Source of the DNA: Mesorhabditis belari
Lineage: Eukaryota > Nematoda > Chromadorea > Rhabditida > Rhabditidae
Direction: 5' to 3'
NCBI GenBank assembly: GCA_958450365.1
Contig: CAUEEP010000733.1
Coordinates: forward strand, 2,886,001 to 2,950,000
Length of the DNA: 64,000 nucleotides
Below, in pieces: positions 38,087-50,003 of this stretch. The position numbers and the translations under genes are program-made. Each line of letters begins with the position of its first letter. Within the stretch, counting starts at the first letter, position 1. The notes beneath the pieces were generated by a model, which worked only from the letters and a program-made list of their open reading frames with translations, did no database searches and was not told the DNA's origin.

Positions 38087-38470
38087 ATGTCTGGACGTGG
38101 TAAAGGAGGCAAAGCCAAGACCGGAGGCAAGGCGAAATCCCGCTCGGTTCGTGCTGGACTTCAATTCCCCGTTGGTCGCCTTCACCGTCTCCTCCGCAAG
38201 GGCCACTATGCTCAACGTGTCGGAGCTGGAGCCCCAGTGTACCTTGCCGCCGTGCTCGAATACCTCGCTGCTGAGGTGTTGGAGTTGGCCGGTAATGCCG
38301 CTCGTGACAACAAGAAGACCAGAATCAACCCCCGCCATCTCCAATTGGCCGTCAGAAATGACGAGGAGTTGAACAAATTGTTGTCCGGAGTCACCATCGC
38401 TCAAGGAGGAGTCCTTCCAAACATCCAAGCCGTTCTTCTCCCAAAGAAGACCGCCGGAGACAAGGAATAA
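38087..38470 (+). CDS. Histone H2A (copy 1)
   Basis: 127 codons, intronless canonical H2[20 protein letters not shown] tail, [17 protein letters not shown], acidic-patch residues in [18 protein letters not shown], and ending [11 protein letters not shown]. There is no SQ(E/D) end, so not H2A.X; not H2A.Z. A longer upstream ATG at 37961 is in frame but lies in the promoter. I chose the ATG at 38087 from protein homology. Identical protein in all five copies. Confidence 0.98.
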   Translation: MSGRGKGGKAKTGGKAKSRSVRAGLQFPVGRLHRLLRKGHYAQRVGAGAPVYLAAVLEYLAAEVLELAGNAARDNKKTRINPRHLQLAVRNDEELNKLLSGVTIAQGGVLPNIQAVLLPKKTAGDKE

Positions 38471-38516
38471 GCTCTGGATCAGCTGTTGAATGAACAACAA
38501 AAACCCCAAACCCAAC

Positions 38517-38532
38517 GGCCCTCTTTAGGGCC
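38517..38532 (+). terminator. Histone 3' stem-loop (H2A, copy 1)
   Basis: GGCCCT-CTTT-AGGGCC, 47 bp past the stop. Confidence 0.95.
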
Positions 38533-38547
38533 ACAAATGAAAATAAA

Positions 38548-38760
38548 CTATAAATATTTGGTTTTAAATATAAATAAATAGTTTACATCTCGAGTTGAAT
38601 ACTTCAAAGTACACCTTAAAAAAAGAGGATCTAAATGCACTGAAATGCTAAGATGATGTGAAGTAGTGTTTTTCTGTTGTTTGAAACTGTGCACCGATCG
38701 GTGTGCTAGTTTTCAATGGTATATACAATGTATAAAATCGTATCAATTCTTTAGAAGTTA
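38548..38760. repeat. Left arm of a large inverted duplication
   Basis: Starts just past the H2A stem-loop. Its reverse complement lies at about 40370-40575 (shared gaagtagtgtttt, gtttgaaactgtgcaccgatc, tacatctcgagttgaatac). Together with the facing H2A genes at 38087 and 42079, it shows an inverted duplication centred near 39.5 kb. Confidence 0.8.
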
Positions 38761-38803
38761 TAAAGTGGAGGGTTAAAATTTCGGGTCCACTTATGCTCAA
38801 TTG

Positions 38804-38870
38804 ATTCTTTTTGGCATCCCAACCGGGTTCAAACTCTCGTTGACTGATTCTCTCATTCCCCAATGTCTCT
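38804..38870 (+). other. Conserved inter-pair element, copy A (5' half only)
   Basis: Has the left half (ttttggcatcccaaccgggttcaaactctcgttgactgattctctc-type block). The right half with the E2F-like palindrome is missing, replaced by unrelated sequence. Confidence 0.6.
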
Positions 38871-39278
38871 CATGAAACTCGTTTTGTTTTTTAAGGTTTT
38901 TGTAGAAGCCTAGAAAATGCCAATGAGGTTGATTTAAATGTTTAATGCATTTAACTAGGTTGAGAAAAAATTGGTTTAGCTAACGGCAATGCTTATAGAC
39001 TAGGGATAAAAGAAATCCTATTTTTATGGATAAAACTTATAGACTCTAAATTTTAGATTCATAAAATCATTAGTTTTATTTAGATAAACAATCAAAACAA
39101 ATCCGCAAGTTTAACTTTGTTTCAAAACTCAAAAGTCAATAGTTTAACTCGAGGTTTTGTGCTAGATATTGTTTAAATGATGCAAATACCCGGCCTTCTG
39201 AATTGTTGAGCTTTAAACTAAAATTTGATTCTAAGAATGTGAGCTTTGTAATTTCATGATAAATTTTCAATTCTCACC

Positions 39279-40332
39279 TCAATTCAAACGAAATCCGGCC
39301 ATTAAAATCTGGCAATTTTGCAGAAACGAGTCGCTATTGATTTGAGTCAATCGTGGAGATAAAGTGACCACTTCTTCACTTTTAGAATCATCCGAATTTT
39401 TGAAACGATCAAAAATCTCAACTGTCCGATTAGAAAATTGAAGATAGAAGCTATTTCCCGACTGATTTTCATTGTTTGTCTCTGGAATGAAAAAAAAAGG
39501 CCAGCCTTAATCTTTCGCTTTTTGTTAACCGGTGGTTGATCAATCTGGGAAATGTAGGCAATAGCTTCGACCAATTTCTCTAAATATTGGGTTGGGGACT
39601 ATGACTCAGCGGCAAACTTTAAAGACACTTTTTGCACGCATAAAGCCTTCTTTAAATATACGTTTTCTTTCATCAAAAGGATCCACTATTTCTCTACAAA
39701 ATGACTTTTGGGGGATTCCACAAAGCTTTTCTTTCTGGGTTTATGAACTTTCAAACGCAGCTGATCAAATGGCAAAGGTCCGACTCATCGTTTGAACAGT
39801 TTCTTCCACATAAACCTTCTTTGGTGTCTATGTAAAAGAGCACATTATTACATAAGTTGCCTTGCAGGAAGATCCCCCAACCATTTTTTTTTGGGGCAAT
39901 TTTTTGTTTGTGAAAAATGTGGTCTTTTTGCTGAGGCGCTGTTTGGGTTTTCTTTTAGGATTTTTAGAGAATCCTTTGGGGGGGGCCAATAGTAAGCAGG
40001 AAATGGCTGATCTTGAGCACAAAAAAAGAGAACGAAAATAAAGCATCTTGAATCATAATAGCTTCGACCAATTACTCTCAATAGTAAATCAGACTTGTTT
40101 TCGGTGAGAGAAAATAGCGTTTTTTAAGCCCTTTAGTTCGTTAGCAAATTTTGCGGCTTAGGTAAAGGTTAGATAGCAACCGGGTTTTATCTTCTTTTTT
40201 TTTCAAAAGGGGATAAAGCCTCAGGAATTCTCTGGCTAAAATATCCCGTAAACGAGCATCGAGATTCGGCACTGTGTTCGTCGGCTCGATTTGGGTTCGC
40301 GAAATCGAACCAATTGTGGTGGGCATGCTCAA
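39279..40332 (-). CDS. Possible coding exons of an unidentified gene (unresolved, may be broken)
   Basis: Three - strand stretches look coding. About 40210-40332 encodes MPTTIGSISRTQIEPTNTV and LDARLRDILAREFLRLYP. About 39510-39580 encodes VEAIAYISQIDQPPVNKKRK. About 39279-39485 is open for 68 codons after TTCCAG, with FYLQFSNRTVEIFDRF, ending in TGA. I could not join them into one frame, and a short direct repeat (aatagcttcgaccaatt, near 39556 and 40060) suggests rearrangement. No homologue recognised. Confidence 0.3.
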
Positions 40333-40369
40333 CTTTTCCTCAAAGATTTGAAACGCTTGGAGAATTTTT

Positions 40370-40575
40370 TTATTGTATTTTATACATTGTATAGATTATT
40401 GAAAACACGCACACTGATCGGTGCACAGTTTCAAACAAAAGCAAAACACTACTTCACATCATCCCAACATTTCTAGTGCATTTAAATCCTCTTTCTTTCA
40501 GGTGTACTTTCAAGTATTCAACTCGAGATGTAAACTCTTTATTTCTATTTAAAACCAAATATTTATAGTTTGTTT
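40370..40575. repeat. Right arm of the large inverted duplication
   Basis: Reverse complement of 38548-38760. It originally adjoined the H2A stem-loop now at 42017, from which it is separated by the mariner insertion. Confidence 0.8.
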
Positions 40576-40702
40576 TCATCATCTATCGATATGGGAATGT
40601 GCAAGAGTTGGAGAATTTTGTTGTTGATTCAACAAAAATAGCTTAATAGTTCCGGGGACTTGGAAGACAAGGCGTGGAAGACTAATCTATTTTTTAAATA
40701 TT

Positions 40703-41972
40703 AGGTTGGTGAATTGAAAACTGCGGGACTTTGAACTAAAATTTATTCAACATAAAACCATAAATTCATTCCAAATAATTTCCATTATTATTGACGACTT
40801 CTGCCCATTTTACAGGCAATTTGCGGATTCCTCTTTCGTGGTAGGATTTTGGTTTTGAATCGAAAAACTTTCAAAGCCAATTTTTGAATGCTTCTTCCGA
40901 ATCGAAGTGTTCTCCCGCAAGCTCATTACTCATGGTCCGAAATCAATAGTAATCAGAAGGGGCGAGGTTCGGACTGTATGCGGGATGCGCCAAAAGTTCC
41001 CAACCAAGACTTTTTATTTTAGAGCTAGTCAGTTTTGCAACATGAGGGCGCGCGTTGTCGTGGAGGAGAACGATCTTTGACTTGGAGGGCCTATTCTTCT
41101 TCAGGGATTCATTCACCTTTCCCAACTGTTCACTGTATTTGATTGCATTAAGGGTCGTCTTGCCATCCAGGAACTCCCAGTACACCACTCACTCCATATC
41201 CCAGAAAACGCAGAACATAAACTTCTTCTAGTGCAAATCGAGCTTAGGGTCACTTTCGGGTTTCTCGCCTGGCCCCACCCATTGCCACTTCCTCTGAAAG
41301 TTCGCAGATAAAACCTATTTCTCATCTCCTATCACAATTCGAGAAAGAAAAGATTTCCTTTTGTATTGTGAGAGATGGACGGCACTGATCGAGGCGCGCT
41401 GCCACTTCTGGGGGTCAGGGAGGTCATGGGGCACCCAAGTCCCAAGTTTCGATTTAAATCCAAGGGTATGAAGGTGCCTTAGCACTGTAGCATGATCAAC
41501 CCCTAACTCTTCTCCCAATTCACGCGATGATACCCGGTGGTCGTTGGTAATGAGTTCGAGTAATTTGGTATCATCCAGTTGGGGTGCCGCTCCACGACCC
41601 TCTGCATCTTTCAAAGATTTGTCCCCAGATCGGAACTTGGCAAACTATACTTGACAGGTTCTTTCGGAAGGTGAGTCCTCCCTATATATCTTTTTAATAT
41701 TAGCCGCTTCCAAGCCTGCACTGTGCTCTTGCAGGAACTCATGAAGCATGATATGACGAATATTTCCCGGTGGCAGATTGTCGAGTGCAATAAAAAAAGT
41801 GAAGAAAAATACCAAAAAATAAAAAGCTGGAAGCATAATTTTTTCGCAAAAATTTGTTTAATAATGTTAGGAAATGTTTAACTAACCAAACCCCCTTTCA
41901 GCTGGTTCAATGCTGTTGTTTTTTTTTATCTGTCCGGCGAGATAGTCGGCAGTTATCAATTCACCAACCCAA
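40703..41972 (-). mobile_element. Mariner-family transposon with inactivated transposase
   Basis: The ends are ggttggtgaattgaaaactg (left) and cagttatcaattcaccaacc (right), typical in size for a 1.27-kb mariner. Inside, on the - strand, the transposase (about 41836 to 40766) shows an HTH domain (HIMLHEFLQEHSAG), SSRELGEELGVDHATVLRHL, IGDEK, VLLHDNARPHVA and LAHPAYSPNLAPSDYY (the catalytic D,D,D region). It ends WAEVVNNNGNYLE. Several in-frame stops interrupt it, for example after SERTCQV, after IGDEK and after APSDYY. It inserted into the 3' flank of the H2A gene at 42079. Confidence 0.88.
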
Positions 41973-42016
41973 TACTTAAAACCAAAGAAAATTATTTAAA
42001 GTTTGTTTTCATTTGT

Positions 42017-42032
42017 GGCCCTAAAGAGGGCC
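42017..42032 (-). terminator. Histone 3' stem-loop (H2A, copy 2)
   Basis: Same hairpin on the - strand, 46 bp past the stop. Still intact next to the mariner. Confidence 0.95.
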
Positions 42033-42078
42033 GTTGGGTTTGGGGTTTTTGTTGTTCATTCAACAGCTGATCCAGAGC

Positions 42079-42462
42079 TTATTCCTTGTCTCCGGCGGTC
42101 TTCTTTGGGAGAAGCACGGCTTGGATGTTTGGAAGGACTCCTCCTTGAGCGATGGTGACTCCGGACAACAATTTGTTCAACTCCTCGTCATTTCTGACGG
42201 CCAATTGGAGATGGCGGGGGTTGATTCTGGTCTTCTTGTTGTCACGAGCGGCATTACCGGCCAACTCAAGCACCTCAGCGGCGAGGTATTCGAGCACGGC
42301 GGCAAGGTACACTGGGGCTCCGGCTCCGACACGTTGAGCATAGTGACCCTTGCGGAGGAGACGGTGAAGGCGACCAACGGGGAATTGGAGTCCGGCACGA
42401 ACCGAGCGGGATTTGGCCTTGCCTCCGGTCTTGGCTTTGCCTCCTTTACCACGTCCAGACAT
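42079..42462 (-). CDS. Histone H2A (copy 2)
   Basis: 127 codons, same protein as the other H2A copies, but with more synonymous changes than copies 1, 3, 4 and 5 (for example in the AAEVLELAG segment). It faces copy 1 tail to tail across the inverted duplication and the mariner. Confidence 0.98.
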   Translation of the reverse strand: MSGRGKGGKAKTGGKAKSRSVRAGLQFPVGRLHRLLRKGHYAQRVGAGAPVYLAAVLEYLAAEVLELAGNAARDNKKTRINPRHLQLAVRNDEELNKLLSGVTIAQGGVLPNIQAVLLPKKTAGDKE

Positions 42463-42744
42463 TGTTGAGAGAGTTGAAGAGAATTGGCGACTGAGAACTG
42501 TCGATAGATTCGAAGGGGAATTCAAGGGTTTATAAAGGTCTTGGAGTCAATGGGCGGGGTTTTGTGAGATGGAAGGGGGGGATTCCAAGTGGGAGAAGGG
42601 AAAGAGGGAAATTGTAGAGAAAATTGGGGCAGCCCTGGCATCATTTTAGACCCCACCCCTCCACCCGATCCCTCATAAAAGAACCCCTCCAAACCCCACC
42701 CTTCATCTTGTGTTCGACAACCCAAGCCAACTCTAAACTTCAAC
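42463..42744. promoter_or_regulatory. Divergent H2A/H2B promoter (copy 2)
   Basis: 282 bp, as in copy 1. TTTATAAA for H2A (42529-42536, - strand) and ATAAAA for H2B at 42675-42680. Confidence 0.8.
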
Positions 42745-43116
42745 ATGCCACCAAAGCCATCAGCCAAGGGAGCCAAGAAGGCCGCCAAGACCCAGAAGAC
42801 CCCTCGTTCTGGAGACAAGAAGCGAAGAAAGTCGAGAAAGGAGTCGTACTCGGTCTACATCTACCGTGTCCTCAAGCAAGTCCACCCCGACACCGGTGTC
42901 TCCTCAAAGGCCATGTCAATCATGAACTCGTTCGTGAATGACGTCTTTGAGCGCATCGGTGCTGAGGCTTCTCGCCTTGCTCACTACAACAAACGGTCCA
43001 CGATCTCATCTCGTGAAATCCAGACCGCTGTCCGTCTCATCTTGCCCGGAGAGCTCGCCAAGCACGCCGTCTCTGAGGGTACCAAGGCTGTCACCAAGTA
43101 CACCTCATCCAAATAA
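42745..43116 (+). CDS. Histone H2B (copy 2)
   Basis: 123 codons, same protein as the other H2B genes. Some synonymous differences (aagcgaagaaag for KRRK). Next gene downstream is H3 on the opposite strand. Confidence 0.98.
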   Translation: MPPKPSAKGAKKAAKTQKTPRSGDKKRRKSRKESYSVYIYRVLKQVHPDTGVSSKAMSIMNSFVNDVFERIGAEASRLAHYNKRSTISSREIQTAVRLILPGELAKHAVSEGTKAVTKYTSSK

Positions 43117-43159
43117 ATCTCCTAGAGATCGAAAGGTTACCAAAAACACCCAACCCAAC

Positions 43160-43175
43160 GGCCCTCTTTAGGGCC
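43160..43175 (+). terminator. Histone 3' stem-loop (H2B, copy 2)
   Basis: Same hairpin, 43 bp past the stop. Confidence 0.95.
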
Positions 43176-43716
43176 ACAAATGAACAGAAAGATTTAAATT
43201 TATAAACTTTAGGAGATTAGACCTTATAAATTTTGATTTACATTCTTGATCCTACAAGAAAAACTTGATGCTTTAATCGATAGAAATTTGGGTGATTCGC
43301 TGAATAAACCCTAGTTTGGCGGTCGAGCGAAGGAAAGAAAATATCTTACCTGATTAAGCATTTCGAGCAAAAAAATGGTTTTATCACTGAATCGATTCTC
43401 CAGAACTTGCTACTTTAACTGTTATCCATTGTTCCTTTTGGGTAGCTTTTAGACAGTAAAGAGCCTCTGAGTACTAAATACAGTAAAAAAAATATGGAAT
43501 CTAATCTGCAAAAATTGTCATTGACAAGCTTAAAGTCTAGTTTGGATTTCACCTTCACAATGCAAAGCGTGTTTCACTTATAACTTGTTTTAAATTGAAT
43601 AAAATCGTTTTTCAGTTCACGTTTGCATTTCAGGTTTTTACAGTTTAGGAGTCAAAAGTGACAAACTAATGTATTAAAGCCTATTCAGCACATCGAGTTC
43701 AGCAAAGCTTGGGTTA

Positions 43717-43850
43717 ATTCTTTTCGGCATCCTGACTGGGCCCAAACTCTCGTCTCCTGATTTTCTTTTGATTGAATCACTCTCTCCCCCAATGGCCTCA
43801 TTTTGGAGGGAAATTTGGCGCCAAAATGCCTGGAGTGATGCCAATGGCTT
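43717..43850 (+). other. Conserved inter-pair element, copy B
   Basis: Full-length copy: ttcttttcggcatcctgact, a CT-rich middle with cccccaatggcctc, TTTGGCGCCAAAA, then TGGAGTGATGCCAATGGCTT. Lies midway in the H2B-H3 spacer (43176-44425). I see no coding exon in that spacer. Confidence 0.8.
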
Positions 43851-44425
43851 TGGTTTGGATAGCCTGGAGGAGTGATTGGGTCAAGAAAAAAGAGCCAAAG
43901 GTAAAAGTCTTACCATGTGAATCTGTAAGCATAATTTGTCTAGGTTCGAAATTCAAAGTCGGTATGCTATGAATTCAGCTCTTGTGAATCTACGGACTCG
44001 AAACTTAAAACCATACATTGAAAGTTCTCAAAACAAATTCTTCTTATGAAAGGGAGTTTTAAAGTTAGCTATGAATGCTAATAAATTGATGTTGTTTGAG
44101 GGCTGTTAGTGGGTAGAAGTTTGAACGGCTCTGGGTCAATCTTGTGAATGTACGCTCGAAACTTAAAACCATACATGGAAATTTGGCAAATTGGGTGTCT
44201 GTGGCAAATTTCTCTTAACATTGTAAAATAATAGCAGAGACAAGCAGTATCCCTTGTTCAACTTTTAGTTTAAAACATTGCTAGACTTTATTTAATCAAA
44301 GATCTAACAAGTCTAGCACAAACTTATTGTGCATAGAGTTCGTAAAACTCTTTAGAGTCTTAATGGATGATGTCATTGCAAGCTCTTTAGAACCTTGGTT
44401 CGTGATTTCATTTTCTTTCATTTGT

Positions 44426-44441
44426 GGCCCTAAAGAGGGCC
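44426..44441 (-). terminator. Histone 3' stem-loop (H3, copy 2)
   Basis: Same hairpin on the - strand, 41 bp past the stop. Confidence 0.95.
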
Positions 44442-44482
44442 GTTGGGTTTGGGGTTTTTCAATGGTGCAGTGCTGCGAACAT

Positions 44483-45463
<981 letters not shown>

Positions 45464-45506
45464 GAACCCACGAGAAGCAATTCTCAAAACAAAACCCCAA
45501 CCCAAC

Positions 45507-45522
45507 GGCCCTCTTTAGGGCC
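45507..45522 (+). terminator. Histone 3' stem-loop (H4, copy 2)
   Basis: Same hairpin, 44 bp past the stop. Confidence 0.95.
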
Positions 45523-45965
45523 ACAAATGAATCAAACCAATAAAAATATTTCGCAATAAAGAGATCAGTTTTTCTAGTGGAAGATTGATAGGCCGCTGGA
45601 GACTTCTGCTTTTTAGGCTAAACGTAAATGCTCATTCAAAATTCAAAGAAAATTCCAGCTGTTTCTGATGGGCCACAATGTTTTCAGGACCTGCTGTTCC
45701 AGCCGCAGCCAGACGGAGAAGCCAATTTGACGACATGTCTTTGATCAACGGACAAGTTTACCAGAGGACACTTATAACTCGACAGATCGCAAGTGAGTTC
45801 ATCTTTAGCAGCTTCACTCTCTTCAACCAAACTCTGCATTTGTGAAGCGACATTAAGTACTGTATCGGAGAAAAAGCAAAATACTGAGAATTAGTTAAGT
45901 TAATCAACGTAATTGGATGAAATAACAAACAAATGCAACACACACACCAACAATAAATGGCTTGA

Positions 45966-46760
45966 TTAGGCGTCGCCTCCAGCGGATTGAACTGGTGCAG
46001 GTTGTTCAACAGACGGTTCGTCAACCTTTAGCTTCTTCATGGCACTGCCCTCTTCCTCGCCGGTTTGATCTTCAGTATCGGCCCGCTTGCGCTCATTCTC
46101 TTTGTCGCCAGAAACCTTAAGAAAGAGGTTAAAGATTCATAAACAAGATCCACTAACCATGTCGACGTCGGTCTTTGGTGCACCAGCTTCTTCGGCCTCA
46201 GCTTCAGCAACCTTTTTCTCGTCCTTGCCATCAGAGCACTAAACTATTCATTACTAAACAGCAAAATAAATGTTTTTACTTCTCCGTCCTCCGCTTTTTC
46301 GGCGTCTGCCTCGTGCTCCTCAGCTGATTCCTCGGCTTCGGGTGTGGCGTCCTCCTGAGCAACAACCTAAACAAAAGTGATTATTTAGCACCATATGATT
46401 AAAAATACTAACTGATTCAGTTAGTAGAGTCGGCATTTTTAGATGTGACCAGTCATCATATCAAATCAATACAAGACCAATAATTTTAAAATGTTTAAAA
46501 TGTATGATTATTAAAGTTTAAAAGCTTAAAAAAAAAGTTTAAAACCAATACCTCGTCGCCACTTTCCTGTTCGCTTTCGTGCTTCTTCTCGCCCTCAGCC
46601 TTGGAAACGGCCTCTTGCACAGGTGCAGCCTAGAATGAAAAATTACGTAAAGAAAAAATCCTCCAACCGATCCCTCCACATCTTGCTTCGTAGCGTCCTC
46701 CGGCTTCAAATGCTCGGCTGGCTTGCCCTCAACAACGGTGGCTGTGTTTTCAGTCGTCAT
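45966..46760 (-). CDS. Small acidic, prothymosin-like nuclear protein
   Basis: Five phase-0 exons with GT-AG introns: 46668-46760, 46552-46629, 46280-46366, 46158-46238, 45966-46115, encoding 162 residues and a TAA stop. The first intron is only 38 bp. The product is rich in Glu, Asp, Ala and Lys with almost no hydrophobic residues, so intrinsically disordered. Near the C-terminus it has KRADTEDQTGEEEG followed by a basic patch KKLKVDE. This order of acidic stretch, KRA-type dipeptide and KK-K-D/E signal resembles prothymosin alpha, a linker-histone-binding protein. Similarity is compositional and I do not claim orthology. TTTTAG 5 bp before the ATG looks like a spliced-leader acceptor. The spliced, stem-loop-free gene is unlike its histone neighbours. 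Confidence 0.75.
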
Positions 46761-47352
46761 CGCTGCTAAAATTAAAAATTTTTACCGATTACAAACAAGT
46801 AAATTGGCAAAGAAAATTCAGTGCAACATAAGAGGTTCCGAAGAAGGAAGTAGTGGAGTGTAAGGACTCCAAAAAGGCTTTTTTAAAAAATAGCTTTAAA
46901 GTTTTAAAATGTGAACGGGAAAAGGACAAAAGCAATTCTATTGCCACGCGTCGATTGGAAGCGTGTAAAGTGGACTGAATGAAAGAAAAGAATGAAGCGC
47001 TAGCAAAAGTCTCCGACAAAAAAATAAGATACTCAATTAATAAGCTGAATATCCTTTTGTTGTCTCACAAAGGAATATGTGCAAAATAGAATTGCAGCTT
47101 TGGTTCTCTTAACGAAAATCAAAGATTTTTGATTTGCAATCCAAAGTTTTAGTGCTTAAACTTTCAAAACAATTTCAAATATGGCTTTTCGTTGACGGAT
47201 CAAACATGCCCAGCTTTTATCGAAGATGTGCTTCAAAGAATGTTTTCAAGTAAGTTTTGGATCAATCACCACTTAAGCTTACTCTTAGCTAATGCCAGAT
47301 AATTATCTTTCTCAAGCTTATCATCTCATTCAGATACGGTACCGATGTTGCT

Positions 47353-47951
47353 CAACAACAAATGTGAACCTACTATTCAATGGTGCCATTGCAGTCACTC
47401 ATGGAGCTCTGATATCGCCGAGCAATGGCTAGAGAAGTGACTGAAGGCTTGAGAGAGCTAAAACAAGCTTTTCAGACTCCAATTGAGGCGGGTGTTTGGA
47501 TTGGACAACTCCGGCAACAGGCAGCTCAAATCATTTGACAGCAACACACCGAGCAAATTGCTCAACCAATTCCTCAAATGGTTCAACAAGCAGCTCCAGC
47601 CACAAGAAGTTCAGCAGGTAAAAGCGAAAAGCAAATGATAGCTATGACTTGTTGTAATCGTGGCTTAGAAATCTTTTTAGAAAAGTCCATCAAGATCATC
47701 AGGTGGTTTCATACAAAAATTCGCCCAATTCGTTCAGAGGAAAACATCGAGTGAGGCAAAGTTGCCGGATGATTCAAATCCGAAAGTGGGTAGCAAAACT
47801 AAATAATGTAACAAATAACAGTTTAATTACAAGGTTCGATATGATCCAGTGCTCAATCAGTGGGTTAGTGATGGAGTGGAGGAAGAAGTGTCCCCAGCAC
47901 CACCTCCAATGATGTCAGCAATGGGTCCAGCTCCAGCTGAGGCCTGCTAAT
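47353..47951 (+). pseudogene. SEC16-like C-terminal fragment, broken
   Basis: Two spliceable pieces (about 47681-47785 and 47834-47951) read KLPDDSNPK then VRYDPVLNQWV, like the LPDDxNPxIxYDPxxxxWV block of SEC16 (COPII scaffold at ER exit sites), followed by Pro-rich sequence. Upstream (47430-47620) is a Gln-rich stretch interrupted by stops. Other exons of the gene are missing, so a remnant is likely. Confidence 0.5.
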
Positions 47952-48905
47952 CCCTTAGCTGCTGGAGCTACGCAAATGAACAAGATTGAAAATTAGTAAC
48001 ATAATACCTTAACTGTTACATTTCTGTTCCTGCTAACCCGAAAGTTTTCAAACCCAACTGCTCTATCCTCTCCGCCAGCTCCTGCACCCACAACGGGACT
48101 TTGAGGGGCTCTAGCAGGCGGTGCCGCCACACGGTGTCGCAATATTTTTATTTATTATCTGTTTTCATTTCAAGATTAACTGCGAAACTTTCGAGATTAA
48201 ATTGAGTATCGTTTTCCATCATGTTTTATAGTGTGATTTTCCCCATCGTGATCCGTTCTTCATTTCTCTCTTCTCCGAATCTTTTTAGTGCCAAATTTAA
48301 GCAGATAATGTAAGGGAGCCGAAATTTACATTTATCATTTAAACGTTACTGTAATTGCATGCAAATTTCAGTGAACCTCCTAGTCAACTGTCTTTGCTCC
48401 CCTTCAAACTTGGTCTATTCTGTCCTAAATTATTGAATCTGAAATTGTTCGATGCAAAATGGTACTAACAAAAGTCTCTACTCCCCTCATTTTTCTCTTT
48501 TTTAACACAAGGCCCCGGTTTTTTGAAATAACGAAGATGAATGTTTGGACTATATTTTCCTTTCTTAAATATTTCCTTGTCTATTGTGTGCATTTTTTTT
48601 CAGGAGTAAATATTTTATAGTTTTACTTGCAGGGAATATAACACGATTTGAGAACTTCTAAAGTTGTAGATTGTAGGTTATGTGGAAATTGAGAGTTAGG
48701 AAAATGCAAATGCAACCGAGAATTGCTTTGTCACATACACAATTTCGTTTCATTTTGAGCCTTATGCTTTTTAAGCCTTGAAAGGGATCACTGCAAGTTA
48801 GTGAAAAGTGGAGTCTTACAGCTTTAAAGTATGTATTCCAGTTTTCAGTCAGTTTTATACAATATTTTAAACTATGTATAGTGAAATTCAAAGCTTATTT
48901 TGACG
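47952..48905. other. Spacer without recognisable gene
   Basis: AT-rich. Only short open frames. A Pro-rich fragment at about 48050-48110 could be a last scrap of the SEC16-like remnant. Confidence 0.45.
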
Positions 48906-49004
48906 AATTTTTCTTGGCATCTTGACCCGGTCTAAACTCTGATTGTCTAATTCTCTCTCTCACCACAGCCAAAGTTTTGATTTTGGCGCCCAAACGCTGA
49001 CCCC
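48906..49004 (+). other. Conserved inter-pair element, copy C (diverged)
   Basis: ttcttggcatcttgacccgg at the left, TTTGGCGCCCAAA at the right. The GATGCC end is lost. It lies just beyond the 3' side of the H2A gene at 49326. Confidence 0.65.
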
Positions 49005-49272
49005 ACTTCAGGTTAGCCGCTAAAATCGGTAAAAACTTATTGAGTATTATTCAATAAAATCAATGCACTAAACCTGCTTTAAGCTGAGATTTTAGAAAAG
49101 CAAGAGCCAAGTTTTGCTTGATAGATCTGTCTGATTTCATGATTATCTCTGATGATTGAATTGAATCATTGATGATTGAATCTTTCAAGAGAAACCGTAC
49201 TACAGAAGTATGGATCTTTAAGACGTTTGTAAAGATTTAACTGAAGAGGTCTATTGGTTTTATTTCTTTTGT

Positions 49273-49288
49273 GGCCCTAAAGAGGGCC
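49273..49288 (-). terminator. Histone 3' stem-loop (H2A, copy 3)
   Basis: Same hairpin on the - strand, 37 bp past the stop. Confidence 0.95.
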
Positions 49289-49325
49289 GTTGGGTTTGGG
49301 GTTTTTTTGTTGATTCTTCAACAGC

Positions 49326-49709
49326 TTATTCCTTGTCTCCGGCGGTCTTCTTTGGGAGAAGAACGGCTTGGATGTTTGGAAGGACTCCTCCTTGAGCGAT
49401 GGTGACTCCGGACAACAATTTGTTCAACTCCTCGTCATTTCTGACGGCCAATTGGAGATGGCGGGGGTTGATTCTGGTCTTCTTGTTGTCACGAGCGGCA
49501 TTACCGGCCAACTCCAACACCTCAGCAGCGAGGTATTCGAGCACGGCGGCAAGGTACACTGGGGCTCCAGCTCCGACACGTTGAGCATAGTGGCCCTTGC
49601 GGAGGAGACGGTGAAGGCGACCAACGGGGAATTGAAGTCCAGCACGAACCGAGCGGGATTTCGCCTTGCCTCCGGTCTTGGCTTTGCCTCCTTTACCACG
49701 TCCAGACAT
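49326..49709 (-). CDS. Histone H2A (copy 3)
   Basis: 127 codons, same protein as the other copies. The nucleotide sequence is almost the same as copies 4 and 5, suggesting recent duplication or gene conversion. Confidence 0.98.
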   Translation of the reverse strand: MSGRGKGGKAKTGGKAKSRSVRAGLQFPVGRLHRLLRKGHYAQRVGAGAPVYLAAVLEYLAAEVLELAGNAARDNKKTRINPRHLQLAVRNDEELNKLLSGVTIAQGGVLPNIQAVLLPKKTAGDKE

Positions 49710-50003
49710 TGTTGAGAGAGTTGAAGAGAATTGGCGACTGAGAACTGTCGATAGATTTGTGGGGGAATTGAAGGGTTTATAAAGGTTTCGGAGTGAATGG
49801 GCGGGTTTTGGTGAGATGGAAAGGCGGGGTAATAATAGAGAAAAGGGGAAGAGGGAAATTGTAGAGAGGATTGGGGTACCCCCAGGGTCAACCCTGGCAT
49901 CATTTTAGACCCCACCCCTCCACCCGATCCCTCATAAAAGAACCCCTCCGAACCCCAACCTTCATCTTGTGTTCGACAACCCAAGCCAACTCTCAACTTC
50001 GAC
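49710..50003. promoter_or_regulatory. Divergent H2A/H2B promoter (copy 3)
   Basis: 294 bp, 12 bp longer than copies 1 and 2 and containing a different middle (ggcggggtaataatagag). TTTATAAA for H2A at 49776-49783 (- strand), ATAAAA for H2B at 49934-49939. Confidence 0.8.

Noticed and set aside
45688..45790. Splice-bounded + strand open stretch (RRRSQFDDMSLINGQVYQRT)
   Set aside because: It is open and flanked by AG and GT, but no neighbouring exon or family could be found. A stray exon cannot be excluded.
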